A DNA stretch of 64,000 bases from Isoetes taiwanensis (taxonomy: Eukaryota > Streptophyta > Lycopodiopsida > Isoetales > Isoetaceae): NCBI GenBank assembly GCA_021234155.1, contig JAJEKV010000073.1, forward strand, positions 4,870,001 through 4,934,000, written 5' to 3'. The position numbers and the translations under genes were made by a program. The notes under the pieces are model-generated. The model had not been told where the DNA came from and did no database searches. It saw only the letters and a program-made list of their open reading frames with translations. The first letter of the stretch is position 1. Every line of letters begins with the position of its first letter. This document shows positions 22,700 through 36,293 of the stretch, in pieces.

Positions 22700-25600
22700 G
22701 TGCCCAGCGTTGCTGGGATTTTCATCAGGCATAATTTAAAAAATCAACAAAAAATGGTGGATATATTTCACTTGAGAAGGCTTGTGTTGAATGATGAGAA
22801 GCGTTGTGTTAAATGTGGAGCGAAGGTTAATGGTAGAATCTTGAGAAATTTTTCTGTGTGTTACCCCGTACTAATACAATGTGATATGGCAAATATGGTG
22901 CACTCCCATTGCAGTATCATCTACCTAAATCAGACTTGCAAAGAAGACATGACAAGTCACATAAGTTACTTGATTTAGAGATTGCTTCAAGTTTTATGCA
23001 AGTTGGAAGTTTAATTTTAATGTTTTACTTTTTTGTTTTTTCACTCCTAAAAGTGCACTATCTTAAGCTTATATTTGGCACAAGTTGAACATCTACATGG
23101 TACTTGCAATTGACCAGGCATGAATCCATGTTCTTAGATGATGCAACTATCTGCAATCTAGAGTTCCTACAATAAAAGAGAAACTTGAAACCTTTGCAAA
23201 ATTGTCTTTATAGAGCTCTACCTGGGGATGAACCCAGTCATTTTCCTTATTGAAGAGGCCTTGACTATCTGGGCAATATTAGCAGTCTATGTACTGAGCA
23301 CAAAAAAGAGGTTTAACGGAAGCCAATATTGCCATGCACCTGGAGGCATGTTTATGACTAACAACAACCATAAATATAAATAAAATATTGTATAGGCCAT
23401 GTATTACCCAAGTAACTCATTCTCAGCTTCAAAATAAATATAACATCTCGAATGTATAAGGTGCTAATGAGCAAAGATTTTCTGCATGAAAATTATGATG
23501 GCTTCAAGTTCACAATCCAATTAGAAGTCCGTGTTATAGGGATCAGATAATTATAGAGAAACTCCGGTCCATCTAAGGATATAGGTTCTAGCTACAATCT
23601 TGCACTTGACTGCAAGAGAATCAGATATTGACAACACATTGGATTCTTCGATGTATGATGTATATATATGGTTCAAGCCTAAAAAAACCTTCAAGTCATG
23701 CACCATCTTCGTATGGCTAAAGCTCTGGGACTCCCTTTGGTTTGACCATCACCGACAAATGCTAAGCTTTGAGTCCTTGTGTCCATTAAATCCAATCAAG
23801 CCATGCCCAGAAGCACAAGTGCTCTTACACAGGCAAATTACCTGCAACAACCGGTTTAGACCAGTCACAACGAATTTTCAGTATATATTGACGTATACCC
23901 AAAATGTACCCATTACCCACATGAGCGAGGATTTGCACTTTAGAGGCACCCCCGCAAGGCATAATATTATCACACCAAATTTTCTCAACACTATATCTTC
24001 TTCGATGTGCAAAGGTCGAGCTGATAGCCCAGAATGAAGGCTACATGATGACTGTTGCAACCTGAACATCAGATAGGCCTCAAAACTCCTGGATGGATTA
24101 TATTTAGTTGCTCCATTTGTTCTTCTTCTCTGTTGTTTTCATTTATTATTTCGTTTTGTAATGGGGCTTAGTCCTTGAATTTTATTTAGGTTTATCCCCA
24201 GTGCTGTGAACCCATCCCATAACCCATTGGGGTTTCCGTAGATGTAAAAATCCATCCGTCTATCTATCTATCCATCCATCCATCCATCCATCCATCTATC
24301 GCACTTGCACCCTTAGCAACAGTATCACTAAAATTCATAGAAATTATTCTACCTTCGCAATGAACTTATTACAGTATCTTTTGAAGGCCCTCTTAAATGT
24401 GGCTGAGTAAGGCTAAAATTTCAAACTTTTGAAGAGAATTGAAAAAATGTCATATGGAAATCTATACATTTTGCCATGTGCTTATGGTATTGCAATCAAC
24501 ATTCTGAGGCAAGTATGGCCCAATTCATTGCAAATCAACATGGCTAAATATACCATTATCTATAAGATGGGAAACGTTTAAAAAGCTCGCCATGTTGTGT
24601 TGTATAGCTCCAAATGAAAATGTGAAGAAATAATATTCAAAGCATAATGTAGATTTATCTGTCTTATATACCTGCTTCAATAAACCAACATTTGACATGT
24701 TTGGTCCCTTTTTTTTTCAACCATCCAGTTTCACATATGACTTGCAAAACTTCTTTACTTGAAAAGGTTCTATACTTTTCAAAGGAGCCTCTTCATAACG
24801 GAAGGGTCAGAATAGAAAATATCCAATAAAATAGATCATTTTTTTTAGACAGATTCTCAATAACTTCTTGCAAGCAGCAAGATTATATAATGGCTATCCA
24901 CCTTGGAACTCAAATGTCCATAAACCAAGACAAAGAAATCATATGCAAAATTCTTTGATAGATGTAAATCAGCATCATATGCTTTAGAGTACTATAATTT
25001 TTGTTTTTAGCCAAGGTCAAAGGCATGACCTTAGAAATGATCTCAGAAATGGGTATGGATAATTTCGAATAGAAGCATATGGTGAGCAGAAGTTATGTTC
25101 TAACTCTGGTGGAAGCTATGCAAAATATATAGATTGCTTCATTATTGCCCTTCATTGTTATCAATAAAAAGAGTGACATTTGTTGACTTGTCTTAATGGC
25201 AGCCTCCATCTATTCTCGGTTCCATAAGAGTTGCTATTTTTATTCTCATACGAGTTCCATGACGATAATTACAAATCTGGTCATTAAGATCTGGTCATTC
25301 ATTTTTCTGACCATTGGTGCATAGCAACAACTACAAATGAAGCATTTTAATCTGACTATGCCTGTGATATATAGGATATTCATGCATTGTATGTATTTGC
25401 AAGTATATTAAGCAATGTATCATGTTCAGTGCCCTTATTAGGCTGAGATGAGCAGACCAATATGGCAAACCAGTATTTAGACAAAGCAAAAATGCTGAAA
25501 CGCAAAAGGATCTCAGGACAACCTACTCTAGAATGTAGAATCTACTCTAAAAGTAACTGGAGCAGGAGATGCGTGTCTTGGGCTCTGCAACAAAGAGATC

Positions 25601-28062
25601 CACCATCAAAAACAGGACTTGGCCCGAATGCTTAAGATATCTATAGAATGCTTAAGATATCTATAACATGCCTTCTCTATATAGCTATGCAAAAAATCTG
25701 TGCAGGACTATTTCGAGGTTGAAATTCATATTGTAGAGTTCAATAATCAAAAATACAATATCAAAAGTAGAACTTACCCCAACAAACCTGCTCATTCTGA
25801 TCCTTGTCAGCATGCATAAGAACAGGATTTTATAGTGAGGGAAAAATGGGCCTCAACAGTATATCATGCGGCATGCCCATGTCCTTTCTGGAATCCCATG
25901 TGAAGAACAATTGTGAAGCTGCTTTTAGGCATTTTGTAGAACTCCGACTACTATGGAATTCTAGATCCAGCCGCCAAGTCTATGCCATAGCCAAGCTTCT
26001 GTCATAAACCATAAAGATACGGGTTAAGAAACGAAAAGTGAAAGACCAAGATTGATTTTAGATAGGACTGAATTCGAAAAATGGCTGAATGCAGATGCAA
26101 ATAGAAGAAATCTTACCTGAAGTCAACTTGTTATCTGGGCTGGGATCTGGACCCCCAAGATACTTCGGGCGACTTGGATGTATTAATAAATCAGATTCAG
26201 AAGAACAATAACTGGAAACTAACTATTGACAACAAAAAGTTATTCCACATTACCTCATATATTGTGTCACGTCGTTATGGATTGCTTGTGGGGATATAGG
26301 GAGCAAGAGCAGGAAGCTGTCTTAACTGTGTGAAGTTGAACACCCACCTGACAAAAGGAAAAGCCATGCTCATTGCATGAACTTCCGAATCTTGACTAAA
26401 ACATATAAAACAGAATATTTGTTTGCAATTTTTTAGGTCTGCATTTTAAGCCTGCAATATGAGCTAGCATAAAAATGTTTCACATGCTCATCAGGAATGC
26501 CATTGGCCTCTACTGCATATAAACACTGCTTGTGATTCATTCAAGAGCTTTATTGAAACAAAACTATCTAAACTAACCTCTCCCATGCTATTGCAGAACC
26601 ACGCAATAACTTTGGGCAGAGTTCAGCAGGTGTACTAATTCCTTCTATAATACAGCTTTTTCTGATCTTGAAGCAGCGACCCTCTTTAGTGCATATGTTG
26701 TTGCTCTGGCAAGGTGCTTCAGGAGCCCATAGCCAGATTGCACATGGCTACCAGAGAGTCGGTGCCATAGACCTAAACCTATACCCATTGCAAAAAACGT
26801 AAAGACATAGCCAAAATCACAGAATACATTAAACAAAACAGAAGAAACTATGGGACTATTTTCACGAACAGAAGCAAAACACTGCTAAACAGGTCAGATA
26901 GCATGAGACTTCAACAATAATTATGACAGAAAGAAAGATGCAATTAAAATGTGCTAGCATGGGGCGGTAACGCTTGAATTGATGACTTATAGATGATTTG
27001 AGTGAGAAATTGCTTGAGGTAGACAGTAACAGACCAAAAAATTTTGAGAACAATAATAAAGGGAAGAAATATACTCACAATTTTCTCAAATATCTACTTC
27101 CTTTGCCAGCAAGAGGCGGCAAATTCTCGAGAAGGTTTGTAGAAACCATGATTAATTCCTTCAAACATTCAACTTCCGCTTGCATATCTGTAGCTTGATC
27201 TCTGAACTAAGAGTACCCTAGGCATGAAGCTGCAAGAGCTGCTCATCCAAGTCATGAAAACATCTTCAATAGAGCTTCAACCTCTCCGTCAACGTAAGTC
27301 CCCTTTTTGAGGAGATGGAGAGGAAGGCTGCAATGTGGAGTCCCATGCAAATGCATTTCTTCTCTGGCAAGTGCAAGCATTCAAATTGGGGGATCTAAGA
27401 ATTTGTCAGGCATCATATAGCCCGTGAAGGGATTATCCATGCACTGTTTGCAAGAAAATACTCCCACGAATAAGGAAAAATCGTTCATGCATTAAGAATC
27501 ATCAGAACTGTCGCAAAACAACAAAAAAGGAGGTCCCGTCCAGAAAGTCGACCACAAGCGAGCAAACCTGTGAGACGAAGACCATCAGGCGACGATCTTC
27601 AATCATGTGATAGGGCATCAAAGGCAACAGGAGGATAAACGCAACAGAAGGATCATTCCAGTATAGAAAAATAACCCTAATAGTCAAACGGAATAGGAGA
27701 AAACCTTAAAAAAAAAAAGCCTTGCATCGAGTTCGAATCTCCACGCTACCTCTTCCACACAAACAAACTGCATAATCCGAACTGATTGCTTGTGTTTTAT
27801 AAGAAGTCCCACCGGAAAATAACCTTGACGAACCATAAAAGGAAAGAGGACGAAAAACTTACAAAAGAAGGTGGTCTTGAATTCGGTTGCTCTCCGCATT
27901 CGAGTTTTCCCACTGGCACGATCAGCTCTAGTTATCGACAATGGCATCCTATTAACAACCAAAAGCAATGGCATCCTATTAACAACCAAAAGCAAATAGC
28001 TCGAAACAAACTGCTAAATCAACGCTCCAAAATAAGTTAAAAAAATTAAGGGTTGAGATTTT
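22700..28062 (+). repeat. Tandem unit 2
   Basis: Near-identical to unit 1 and joined directly to it: the unit end GGGTTGAGATTTT is followed at once by GTGCCCAGCGTTGCTGGG. It is shorter than unit 1 mainly because it has one, not two, copies of the 225-bp internal block. Variants shared with unit 3 (for example CCGTGTTATAGGG near 23530 and GAAGCCAATATT near 23320) suggest units 2 and 3 are closest relatives over the left part. Confidence 0.9.
26254..26641 (-). pseudogene. VPS41: VPS41 exon pair in tandem unit 2
   Basis: Same two exons as in unit 1: 26641-26578 (ELCPKLLRGSAIAWER) and 26347-26254 (WVFNFTQLRQLPALAPYIPT), with the same intron borders and the same TAA stop in the second exon. The shared stop shows the fragment was already broken before the unit was amplified. 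Confidence 0.68.
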
Positions 28063-28871
28063 GTGCCCAGCGTTGCTGGGATTTTCATCAGGCATAATTT
28101 AAAAAATCAACAAAAAATGGTGGATATATTTCACTTGAGAAGGCTTGTGTTGAATGATGAGAAGCGTTGTGTTAAATGTGGAGCGAAGGTTAATGGTAGA
28201 ATCTTGAGAAATTTTTCTGTGTGTTACCCCGTACTAATACAATGTGATATGGCAAATATGGTGCACTCCCATTGCAGTATCATCTACCTAAATCAGACTT
28301 GCAAAGAAGACATGACAAGTCACATAAGTTACTTGATTTAGAGATTGCTTCAAGTTTTATGCAAGTTGGAAGTTTAATTTTAATGTTTTACTTTTTTGTT
28401 TTTTCACTCCTAAAAGTGCACTATCTTAAGCTTATATTTGGCACAAGTTGAACATCTACATGGTACTTGCAATTGACCAGGCATGAATCCATGTTCTTAG
28501 ATGATGCAACTATCTGCAATCTAGAGTTCCTACAATAAAAGAGAAACTTGAAACCTTTGCAAAATTGTCTTTATAGAGCTCTACCTGGGGATGAACCCAG
28601 TCATTTTCCTTATTGAAGAGGCCTTGACTATCTGGGCAATATTAGCAGTCTATGTACTGAGCACAAAAAAGAGGTTTAACGGAAGCCAATATTGCCATGC
28701 ACCTGGAGGCATGTTTATGACTAACAACAACCATAAATATAAATAAAATATTGTATAGGCCATGTATTACCCAAGTAACTCATTCTCAGCTTCAAAATAA
28801 ATATTATTATTATTATTATGTCTATTGCTCACTTGGGCCTCAAGAGACCATGGAGCACATGAACAAAGTGT

Positions 28872-30824
28872 TTACAACTTAAGTAATAAGGAACGGTGTG
28901 CATCCACCGCCCTTAAGTAAGGTCCTAAAAGCATTGGCGGCATAGATAATAAAGAATGAAAGTCTGCCACCTGGATGCCATATTTATCCCTGATATGTAC
29001 ATATTCCGAACATTGCAAGAATACATGATGTTCATCTTCGATGTTCCCTGAATTGCATACCTTTACATTTCTGTCTTCCAATGGAGTCTTTGTCCATCTT
29101 CCCTGTCTCCACTTCCAACTTATGTGAACTTGTTCTCGTATCTCGATATCATCCTGTCATAGCCTTTTGGTATATGTGCTTTTAAATAACTTTGGCACTC
29201 ATAACTCTCCAAATGGTTGACGCTTAGCCCTGGTATTGAGTCATCCTTTTCCCGTGTTCAGCCCATAGATGTTCTCTCGCTAGCTTTTCCAAAAAAAAAC
29301 CGGCTTCCTCTTGCATCGGTTGGCCAATTTGAACTATTCAAACCCCATCTATTAGCCCATTGCATCATGTTCTTTTTCCATCTTTGATCTGAATCCACCA
29401 AGGCGCCTGGAGACAAACGATCTGAATTTTGTTCCCGGACTCGATTATAGAAATTAATTGCTTGATACAAACCTTCAAGTTCGAGAGGAAACATGCCCAC
29501 TTCGCCAACATAATAGCATACGGGATTTGGGGAGCGAATGCCTAGTTCCTCCTTCAAAAACATTTTCCGAATCGCCAATTGCTTCCATAATCGGGTGGAA
29601 ATCTCGCCCCCAGTTGGTACACCATATAGTAAAACCGTTTGCACTAGAGTCTTAAACAAGATCTTTTTCAGCCCCAATCTGCGTGAGAGATGCCTTGCAA
29701 CATTTTGCCAAAGATGCTATATAAGGCGGCCTTTCCTCCTCGATACTCTTCTTTTCACACAATTTTTCCAGCTGTAATTGGATGCTATATCTATCCCCAA
29801 GTATTTGTAGCTGTCCACATTCTCTAGAAACTGCCCTTTGTATGTAAATTTCGGTCGTTCCCTAGTTCCAAATATCATGACTTTAGATTTAGCTAGATTG
29901 ACACTCATACTTTTCGCATCACAAAAGGTCTCTAAACTGTTTAAATGTTCTTGAAGAATCTTTCGATTGCTTGCCAACAATACCACATCATCCGCATAAA
30001 GAAGTAATTGGATAACATACGTACCTAATTTTGTGCCTGCAAGAGATCTAGCCCTCAACCAGTCATCCAATTCATCTATGAAAATTCCAAAAAGTGTTGG
30101 AGATAATGGGCAGCCTTGGCGCATCCCAATGGTGCTCTTTTTGTGTTCAAGTCAAGATCCCAAGAAATCTTGATCAAAACTTCGCATATAAGCGTGGAGA
30201 TGCCTCTCTAATATCTTTGGGGAACATCAATTTGCACCATGCGGTCATAAAGCTCTTTGCGGGTAATCAGATCAAAAGCTTTTGTGAAATCTATGAAAGC
30301 GACATACAAGGAAGTATTTGGTGACTTGGCCTTTTCTATCAGAGTTCTGAGAGTGAGCACATGGTCTAAAGTATTACGATCACTTCTAAAACCTGCTTGA
30401 CATTGAGATCGTACCTCGGCTTGCTCTGCCCGGTATTTCGTTTTCTTTCCAATAAGCTACCTAGGATTTTGGCAAACACACTACCAATTAGAATGGTTCT
30501 ATAATTGCTTACCTCTTTTTGTCTCCCCCTTATGGATTGGATGGACACGGTTTACTCTCCAGTTATATGGCGACCTTGTCACGAGTCCCTTATTCAGCAG
30601 ACGGTTAGAATAGTCAACGTTCCATCACCACCCCATTTAAGAAGCTCCACGCATAAACCATCTCGCATCATGTGCCTTATTGTTATTTGTTCGTGATAAA
30701 CAATCGCCACCTCTACGCCCGAGAACATATTTGCACCGAGAGCCATTTTTGCATACCCTCGTACCTTCTTTTCATAAATATCCTTAACTAGATTAGCGAG
30801 GGCTTCGTGGTCCAAGATAGTTTG
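28872..30824 (-). pseudogene. LINE reverse transcriptase and C-terminal zinc finger
   Basis: Read on minus, RT blocks are ALANLVKDIY (about 30800), AFIDFTKAFD (about 30290), RQGCPLSPTLFGIFIDELD (near 30110) and the catalytic LLYADDVVLLAS (near 30000). SMSVNLAKSKVMIF and YKYLGIDI follow at about 29900-29790. A distal part (29677-29258) has LLYGVPTGGEIS, and the end (29081-28872) has a C..C...H...C-like pattern around EDEHHVFLQC. At least three frames are needed and there are stops near 30330-30560, so it is dead. It makes cDNA at the nicked target site in live relatives. Confidence 0.82.
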
Positions 30825-31199
30825 CTCGACTGCTGCTCAACAGTCCCGTAAGCTTTTGGATGCTTTCTAAATTGCTCATTAACTCGCTTTTGCTTTTGTT
30901 CATAATATTCACGCTTTTTTACGCCTAATCATCTGTTTATACCATTTTGGTTTGCAAATGCGATTTTGTGGCAGCTTGCTCCTTGCCTCCCCGGCATTCA
31001 ATCCCACCATGAATTACAAGGTTTACCTTGTATCGTCTTTTTGATAAACCAAAGACATGTTTGGCTGCTCCAACAAAAGGTGCTGAAATTTTTGTGCATC
31101 TTCCTTGAATTGTCCCGGCCCATGATGTTGTTGCAATTTGCTCCTCTATGACTTGCTTGTATGCGGGTGTTGCTTGTAACTCACTTTGAGTTTTGGATG

Positions 31200-32807
31200 A
31201 AAACTTAGCATCCTCATTTCTGAATTTACTTGCGGCTTAAGCACCATATGTAATGGTGTATGATCGATTCGTGAAGTTTATCTCCTACATACAAGTCTAT
31301 AACCAGATCCTTATTTACGCAAGAACATAATCTATTGTCTTTGGCTCCTCGCATGATTATAGTAAGTGAGCTTTCCCGATTGTTTGAATGGCATCACTCC
31401 ATTAAGGATTTTCATCCGCACATGGTGCCAAGTTCCAAGAACTTCTCACCCATCTCATTAGAGATTGTGTCATCGGGTTCTCGCTATATGCCATGTCCTC
31501 TATTTCATCTAAAAAGATGTTTGCCAAATTATCAAATGCTTTAGCTTGTTGGCTGCCCGTCGTCCATTAAAATCTCCCCGCAATAAGGATTTCACCTTGT
31601 GAAGAATACTCCAATATATCGAGCATAACGCACCAAATGGGTTATCTTTATCCGGATTATGTCTATTATATATATCTGCGAAGTTCTCCTGGGCAAAATA
31701 GCATGCCTAGGAACACTTGCTTCATGTTCTCTGTTATTTTTAACCAAATGTATTGGTTATTGCTGTCATGTTTCGAATTTGAGTCTCATGCCTTGAGTCT
31801 ATTCTCTGCGATAAACTGCAACTCCTCCAAATCCACGCCCCGCTCCTAATACTTTTACATTCCATACTTGTCCTAGAAGTTTAAAACCCATTATATCGGT
31901 GGAAGACGGCATTGATGAGTCCATGTTTCGTAAACAATAACAGTCCCGCCGTTCCCAAATTCGAGAGTGGCATTTGCCTTTGCTGCGTTAATCCATGTGC
32001 ATTCCATAGACTTACTCTCAAGACCCTTACATCCTATTTATGCTTTACATAGTGATAACCGCCTTGCCTCTCCTGATCTAAATATGCTACCTGTCCCGAG
32101 TCTCTTCTTTGCTTTTACTTTAGCCCACTCCTTTTTTCCTTATTTCCAAATTGGATAGGTGTTAGATCAATATCTAACCATACCTTTTAAGCCTTTCAGT
32201 GCACTTCATTTGTGAAGCACACGATCTCTTCTCTTCTTTACTATGGAATTTTACTAGAATGGGACGACTATTGAAGCCCGGTTTTCCCAATCTTCTTGCT
32301 GAGGCATAGTTCGGATCATGAAGGTGCATAGTTTCGTAAAGAAACGTCTTCTTCAGTACTGTAATATCCTCTCCTTCAATCTCTTGAAGACCGGATATTT
32401 TCGATTCTTAGCCCGAATTTCCTCGATCTCTTTGCTCTCGATGAGACCTCAAAGATGGTGAATTTTCATTTGTTCTTTGGTAGTTTCAAACTACCGAGAT
32501 GCTAATTTGTTTTCTAAAGCTTGAATCATGTGCTTGAAAGTCGGGCCATGGGCTTGGAAGATAATTCGCATTTTGCACTTTAAGGATCGGGTGTTTTGAG
32601 CCACCACTCATCTAGGGTCCGACGCTCGCAAAGATGAGCTTTGGTGCTAGTGTTTTGAGCTACCAGCTCATCTAAAACCTGCCGAATCCCTTCCACCTCT
32701 GACCTAAGCCCTAAAATCTCCTGTTTCAGATCCTGTACCACTGCCAAGATATGAGCTGAATCGCCTTCATATTCAGCCAGATCCGTTCCTTTTTTCTTTG
32801 GGGGCAT
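31200..32807 (-). pseudogene. LINE 5' region: coiled-coil frame and endonuclease
   Basis: A frame at 32807-32580 begins MPPKKKGTDLAEYEG and continues with a Leu/Glu-rich heptad-like stretch (VVQDLKQEILGLRSEVEGI), probably the ORF1 start or a trimerising coil. Farther along, in several frames, are endonuclease-like pieces: GFGGVAVYRRE (near 31810), GDFNGRRA (near 31575) and DHTPLHM (near 31260). The last two resemble conserved APE-type endonuclease motifs of LINEs. Many frameshifts separate them, so only the motifs support the call. Confidence 0.6.
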
Positions 32808-35800
32808 TCCCCTACGAAAATGTTACCCAAACTGTCCGGATGCGCCAAACTGTCCGCCAAACTGTCCGCCTACGAATAAAGTCTAACATCTCGAATGTAT
32901 AAGGTGCTAATGAGCAAAGATTTTCTGCATGAAAATTATGATGGCTTCAAGTTCACAATCCAATTAGAAGTCCGTGTTATAGGGATCAGATAATTATAGA
33001 GAAACTCCGGTCCATCTAAGGATATAGGTTCTAGCTACAATCTTGCACTTGACTGCAAGAGAATCAGATATTGACAACACATTGGATTCTTCGATGTATG
33101 ATGTATATATATGGTTCAAGCCTAAAAAAACCTTCAAGTCATGCACCATCTTCGTATGGCTAAAGCTCTGGGACTCCCTTTGGTTTGACCATCACCGACA
33201 AATGCTAAGCTTTGAGTCCTTGTGTCCATTAAATCCAATCAAGCCATGCCCGAAGCACAAGTGCTCTTACACGTGCAAATTACACGCAACAACCTGGTTT
33301 AGACCAAATCTGGCGAATTTTCAAGATATATATTGACGTATACCCAAAATGTACCCATTACCCACATGAGCGAGGATTTGCACTTTAGAGGCACCCCCTT
33401 AAGGCATAATATTATCACACCAAATTTTCTCAACACTATATCTTCTTCGACGTGCAAAAGGTCGAAAATGAGCAGCCCGAATGAAGGCTACATGATGACC
33501 GCTGCAACCCCAACATCGATAGGCCTCAAAACTCCTGGATGGATTATATTTAGTTGCTCCATTTGTTCTTCTTCTCTGTTGTTTTCATTTATTATTTCGT
33601 TTTGTAATGGGGCTTAGTCCTTGAATTTTATTTAGGTTTATCCCCAGTGCTGTGAACCCATCCCATAACCCATTGGGGTTTCCGTAGATGTAAAAATCCA
33701 TCCGTCTATCTATCTATCCATCCATCCATCCATCCATCCATCTATCGCACTTGCACCCTTAGCAACAGTATCACTAAAATTCATAGAAATTATTCTACCT
33801 TCGCAATGAACTTATTACAGTATCTTTTGAAGGCCCTCTTAAATGTGGCTGAGTAAGGCTAAAATTTCAAACTTTTGAAGAGAATTGAAAAAATGTCATA
33901 TGGAAATCTATACATTTTGCCATGTGCTTATGGTATTGCAATCAACATTCTGAGGCAAGTATGGCCCAATTCATTGCAAATCAACATGGCTAAATATACC
34001 TTTATCTATAAGATGGGAAACGTTTAAAAAGCTCGCCATGTTGTGTTGTATAGCTCCAAATGAAAATATGAAGAAATAATATTCAAAGCATAATGTAGAT
34101 TTAAGAGAATTGAAAAAATGTCATATGGAAATCTATACATTTTGCCTTCTGAGGCAAGTATGGCCCAATTCATTGCAAATCAACATGGCTAAATATACCA
34201 TTATCTATAAGATGGGAAACGTTTAAAAAGCTCGCCATGTTGTGTTGTATAGCTCCAAATGAAAATGTGAAGAAATAATATTCAAAGCATAATGTAGATT
34301 TATCTGTCTTATATACCTGCTTCAATAAACCAACATTTGACATGTTTGGTCCCTTTTTTTTTCAACCATCCAGTTTCACATATGACTTGCAAAACTTCTT
34401 TACTTGAAAAGGTTCTATACTTTTCAAAGGAGCCTCTTCATAACGGAAGGGTCAGAATAGAAAATATCCAATAAAATAGATCATTTTTTTTAGACAGATT
34501 CTCAATAACTTCTTGCAAGCAGCAAGATTATATAATGGCTATCCACCTTGGAACTCAAATGTCCATAAACCAAGACAAAGAAATCATATGCAAAATTCTT
34601 TTGATAGATGTAAATAGGCATCATATGCTCTAGAGTACTAACTTTTGTTTCTAGCCAAGGTCAAAGGCATGACCTTAGAAATGATCTCAGAAATGGGTAT
34701 GGATAATTTCGAATAGAAGCATATGGTGAGCAGAAGTTATGTTCTAACTCTGGTGGAAGCTATGCAAAATATATAGATTGCTTCATTATTGCCCTTCATT
34801 GTTATCAATAAAAAGAGTGACATTTGTTGACTTGTCTTAATGGCAGCCTCCATCTATTCTCGGTTCCATAAGAGTTGCTATTTTTATTCTCATACGAGTT
34901 CCATGACGATAATTACAAATCTGGTCATTAAGATCTGGTCATTCATTTTTCTGACCATTGGTGCATAGCAACAACTACAAATGAAGCATTTTAATCTGAC
35001 TATGCCTGTGATATATAGGATATTCATGCATTGTATGTATTTGCAAGTATATTAAGCAATGTATCATGTTCAGTGCCCTTATTAGGCTGAGATGAGCAGA
35101 CCAATATGGCAAACCAGTATTTAGACAAAGCAAAAATGCTGAAACGCAAAAAGGATCTCAGGACAACCTACTCTAGAATGTAGAATCTACTCTAAAAGTA
35201 ACTGGAGCAGGAGATGCGTGTCTTGGGCTCTGCAACAAAGAGATCCACCATCAAAAACAGGACTTGGCCGAATGCTTAAGATATCTATAGAATGCTTAAG
35301 ATATCTATAACATGCCTTCTCTATATAGCTATGCAAAAAATCTGTGCAGGACTATTTCGAGGTTGAAATTCATATTGTAGAGTTCAATAATCAAAAATAC
35401 AATATCAAAAGTAGAACTTACCCCAACAAACCTGCTCATTCTGATCCTTGTCAGCATGCATAAGAACAGGATTTTATAGTGAGGGAAAAATGGGCCTCAA
35501 CAGTATATCATGCGGCATGCCCATGTCCTTTCTGGAATCCCATGTGAAGAACAATTGTGAAGCTGCTTTTAGGCATTTTGTAGAACTCCGACTACTATGG
35601 AATTCTAGATCCAGCCGCCAAGTCTATGCCATAGCCAAGCTTCTGTCATAAACCATAAAGATACGGGTTAAGAAACGAAAAGTGAAAGACCAAGATTGAT
35701 TTTAGATAGGACTGAATTCAAAAAAATGGCTGAATGCAGATGCAAATAGAAGAAATCTTACCTGAAGTCAACTTGTTATCTGGGCTGGGATCTGGACCCC

Positions 35801-35905
35801 CAAGATATTAGCTCACTGGGCTTACTTGGATGTATTAATAAATCAGATTCAGAAGAACAATAACTGGAAACTAACTATTGACAACAAAAAGTTATTCCAC
35901 ATTAC

Positions 35906-36293
35906 CTCATATATTGTGTCACGTCGTTATGGATTGCTTGTGGGGATATAGGGGAGCAAGAGCAGGAAGCTGTCTTAACTGTGTGAAGTTGAACACCCAC
36001 CTGACAAAAGGAAAAGCCATGCTCATTGCATGAACTTCCGAATCTTGACTAAAACATATAAAACAGAATATTTGTTTGCAATTTTTAGGTCTGCATTTTA
36101 AGCCTGCAATATGAGCTAGCATAAAAATGTTTTACATGCTCATCAGGAATGCCATTGGCCTCTACTGCATATAAACACTGCTTGTGATTCATTCAAGAGC
36201 TTTATTGAAACAAAACTATCTAAACTAACCTCTCCCATGCTATTGCAGAACCACGCAATAACTTTGGGCAGAGTTCAGCAGGTGTACTAATTC
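35906..36293 (-). pseudogene. VPS41: VPS41 exon pair in tandem unit 3
   Basis: Exons at 36293-36230 and 36000-35906. The second exon has an added G near 35952 (ATAGGGGAGC against ATAGGGAGC in units 1 and 2), which shifts the frame after LPALAP. This unit-specific indel suggests the exon is not under coding constraint. Confidence 0.66.

Larger units (their letters stand above)
28804..32886 (-). mobile_element. Non-L1-type LINE inserted in tandem unit 3
   Basis: A 4.1-kb antisense non-LTR retrotransposon. On its own strand it starts near 32886 with three GGACAGTTTGG motifs (32828-32880). It then has a short coiled-coil frame, an endonuclease, an RT and a zinc-finger tail, and ends in a (TAA)n-type tail seen on plus as (TTA)n at 28803-28818. 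The intact target is visible in unit 2. A clear target-site duplication was not found; AATAAA beside both ends is weak. The RT style and TAA-type tail differ from plant L1s and recall I/Jockey/CR1-like groups. Confidence 0.85.
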
